Positions 35,276-35,993 of a stretch of 35,993 bases of DNA are shown here, piece by piece. Position numbers and translations under genes: made by a program. Where the stretch lies: assembly GCA_024227475.1 (NCBI GenBank), contig JAAEUI010000378.1, positions 1-35,993 of the forward strand, written 5' to 3'. Positions within the stretch are counted from its first letter, which is position 1, and the number at the start of each line of letters is the position of its first letter. The notes under the pieces were generated by a model. The model did not search any database. It was given only the letters and a program-made list of their open reading frames with translations, and was not told the DNA's origin. This DNA is from Paracoccaceae bacterium. Its GTDB lineage: Bacteria > Pseudomonadota > Alphaproteobacteria > Rhodobacterales > Rhodobacteraceae.

Positions 35276-35629
35276 ATGCTGTACCGCCCGAACCATAACA
35301 GAATGGACTTTACTATCAGGGCGCTGTCCGGCATTTCGGGCAGTTTCCAGAGAGTTATGGTATTTTTTGTGCTGCTTGGTGTCGTCCATGGCGTCCCGGC
35401 GATGGCCGCAGAATTTGACCCGGAGCGCCGGGCGCTGTTCATCTCAATTCTTGAGGAAAACGACTGCCGGATGAATAATTTTCAGCCGGTGGATGGGATT
35501 CTGAAGGGGATCGAGGCAAACGGGTTTACCCGCGACGAAGTGCGGGCGATTGCAAAGGATATTCTGGCGACTGGTGACGGCGTTCGTCAGGGTGAATTCA
35601 TGGTGTTAAAAACGGGGAGCTGCGCCTGA
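35276..35629 (+). CDS. Secreted single-module cysteine protein (member C)
   Basis: A 117-residue protein with one module: NDCRMN (C64) and a final GSCA (C116), spacing 52. The C terminus FMVLKTGSCA closely matches the end of member B (LTLKTGACA). The start is uncertain: ATG at 35276 follows the previous stop directly but gives a long N region; ATG at 35357 would give a normal signal peptide (MVFFVLLGVVHGVPAMA). Either way it should be exported. Overlaps member D by TGATG. Confidence 0.7.
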   Translation: MLYRPNHNRMDFTIRALSGISGSFQRVMVFFVLLGVVHGVPAMAAEFDPERRALFISILEENDCRMNNFQPVDGILKGIEANGFTRDEVRAIAKDILATGDGVRQGEFMVLKTGSCA

Positions 35630-35993
35630 TGCTGGGACGCCTGCTTCTCCCTCTTGTTTTCGCCGCGATACCTGCTGTGGCGCAATCGGTAATCCCGGTT
35701 GAGCCGGAGCGGGTTGACGAATTTATTGACGTGCTTGCCGGCCATGATTGCCGGATGTCCCAGGACGCGTCCGAGGCACTGCTGTCTGCGGCGGGTTTTC
35801 CAGACAGGCAGGAAGTAAAAGGCATCGTGTCCAGGCTGTTTTACTATGACCGTGCCCGGATTCAGGATGACCATCTGACAGTTTACTTTGGCCCCTGCCC
35901 GGAAGGCCCGGAAACCGGAGTTAAAACGCTGTTTTTACAGAGTGTTTCGGCGAACGGGTGTCAGATGAGTGCAAGCGACAGCATGGATATTTA
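35629..35993 (+). CDS. Secreted cysteine-module protein (member D), cut by the window end
   Basis: The first 121 residues of a protein that runs off the window. Signal peptide MLGRLLLPLVFAAIPAVAQ, then module 1 with C41 (HDCRMSQDASEALL) and C90 (FGPC), and the start of module 2 with C111 (NGCQMS). These three positions are identical to member B, and sequence identity is evident (RVD-F, CRM-QDA-E, AAGF, RARIQ), so D is a co-linear paralogue and probably also has three modules. ATG at 35629 overlaps the stop of member C. Confidence 0.72.
   Translation, partial: MLGRLLLPLVFAAIPAVAQSVIPVEPERVDEFIDVLAGHDCRMSQDASEALLSAAGFPDRQEVKGIVSRLFYYDRARIQDDHLTVYFGPCPEGPETGVKTLFLQSVSANGCQMSASDSMDI

Noticed and set aside
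1-35993. CRISPR array, IS elements, prophage or integrase genes
   Set aside because: No regularly spaced repeats, transposase motifs, terminal repeats or phage structural genes were seen.

Overview
The window reads as chromosomal DNA of an alphaproteobacterium, most likely a Rhodobacterales (Roseobacter-type) member. The signs are: an alr-mlaE-mlaF neighbourhood; a MbfA-type iron exporter behind an Irr-like palindrome; a leucine/isovalerate operon of the ivd-mccB-mccA-hmgL-hydratase type; and a nuo operon carrying extra small genes. Gene density is high, most neighbours overlap by 1-8 nt, and intergenic stretches are short. I see no rRNA, tRNA, IS element, phage gene or CRISPR array. Only one stretch longer than 300 nt lacks a convincing gene (10186-10643).

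Layout. 1-143: compact hairpins. 144-4178: a small methyltransferase, then aspS, to which a BglII/BstYI-like restriction endonuclease gene is translationally coupled, followed by a convergent MT-A70 methyltransferase; the last two look like a type II restriction-modification pair. 4267-9020 (minus strand): mlaF, mlaE, alr, a Tat-exported agmatine/peptidyl-arginine deiminase homologue and mbfA. 9145-12140: pyrC, a gap containing a minus-strand terminator with no obvious gene in front of it, and dnaB. 12194-18178 (minus strand): an ABC exporter, an AlkD-like DNA glycosylase coupled to glmS, and glmU. 18314-23421: gph, a MmgE/PrpD protein, a divergent DegT aminotransferase and a TPR-sulfotransferase. 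23522-30045: the leucine catabolic operon, converting isovaleryl-CoA to acetoacetate and acetyl-CoA, behind a good sigma70-type promoter with an operator-like palindrome. 30194-31048 (minus strand): a second sulfotransferase. 31268 to the end: nuoA, nuoB, nuoC, a 57-residue two-helix membrane protein, nuoD, then four short genes of one unfamiliar family.

The strongest candidate for something undescribed is the last 1.8 kb. Immediately after nuoD, and coupled to it, are four signal-peptide-bearing proteins built from about 70-residue modules, each with two cysteines usually 49-52 residues apart. Their order is one module, three modules, one module, then at least two modules (cut by the window edge). 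Genes two and four have cysteines at identical positions (41, 90, 111), so a two-gene unit appears to have been duplicated inside the complex I operon. I do not recognise the family. A periplasmic, disulfide-linked partner or assembly factor of complex I is a hypothesis, not a conclusion.
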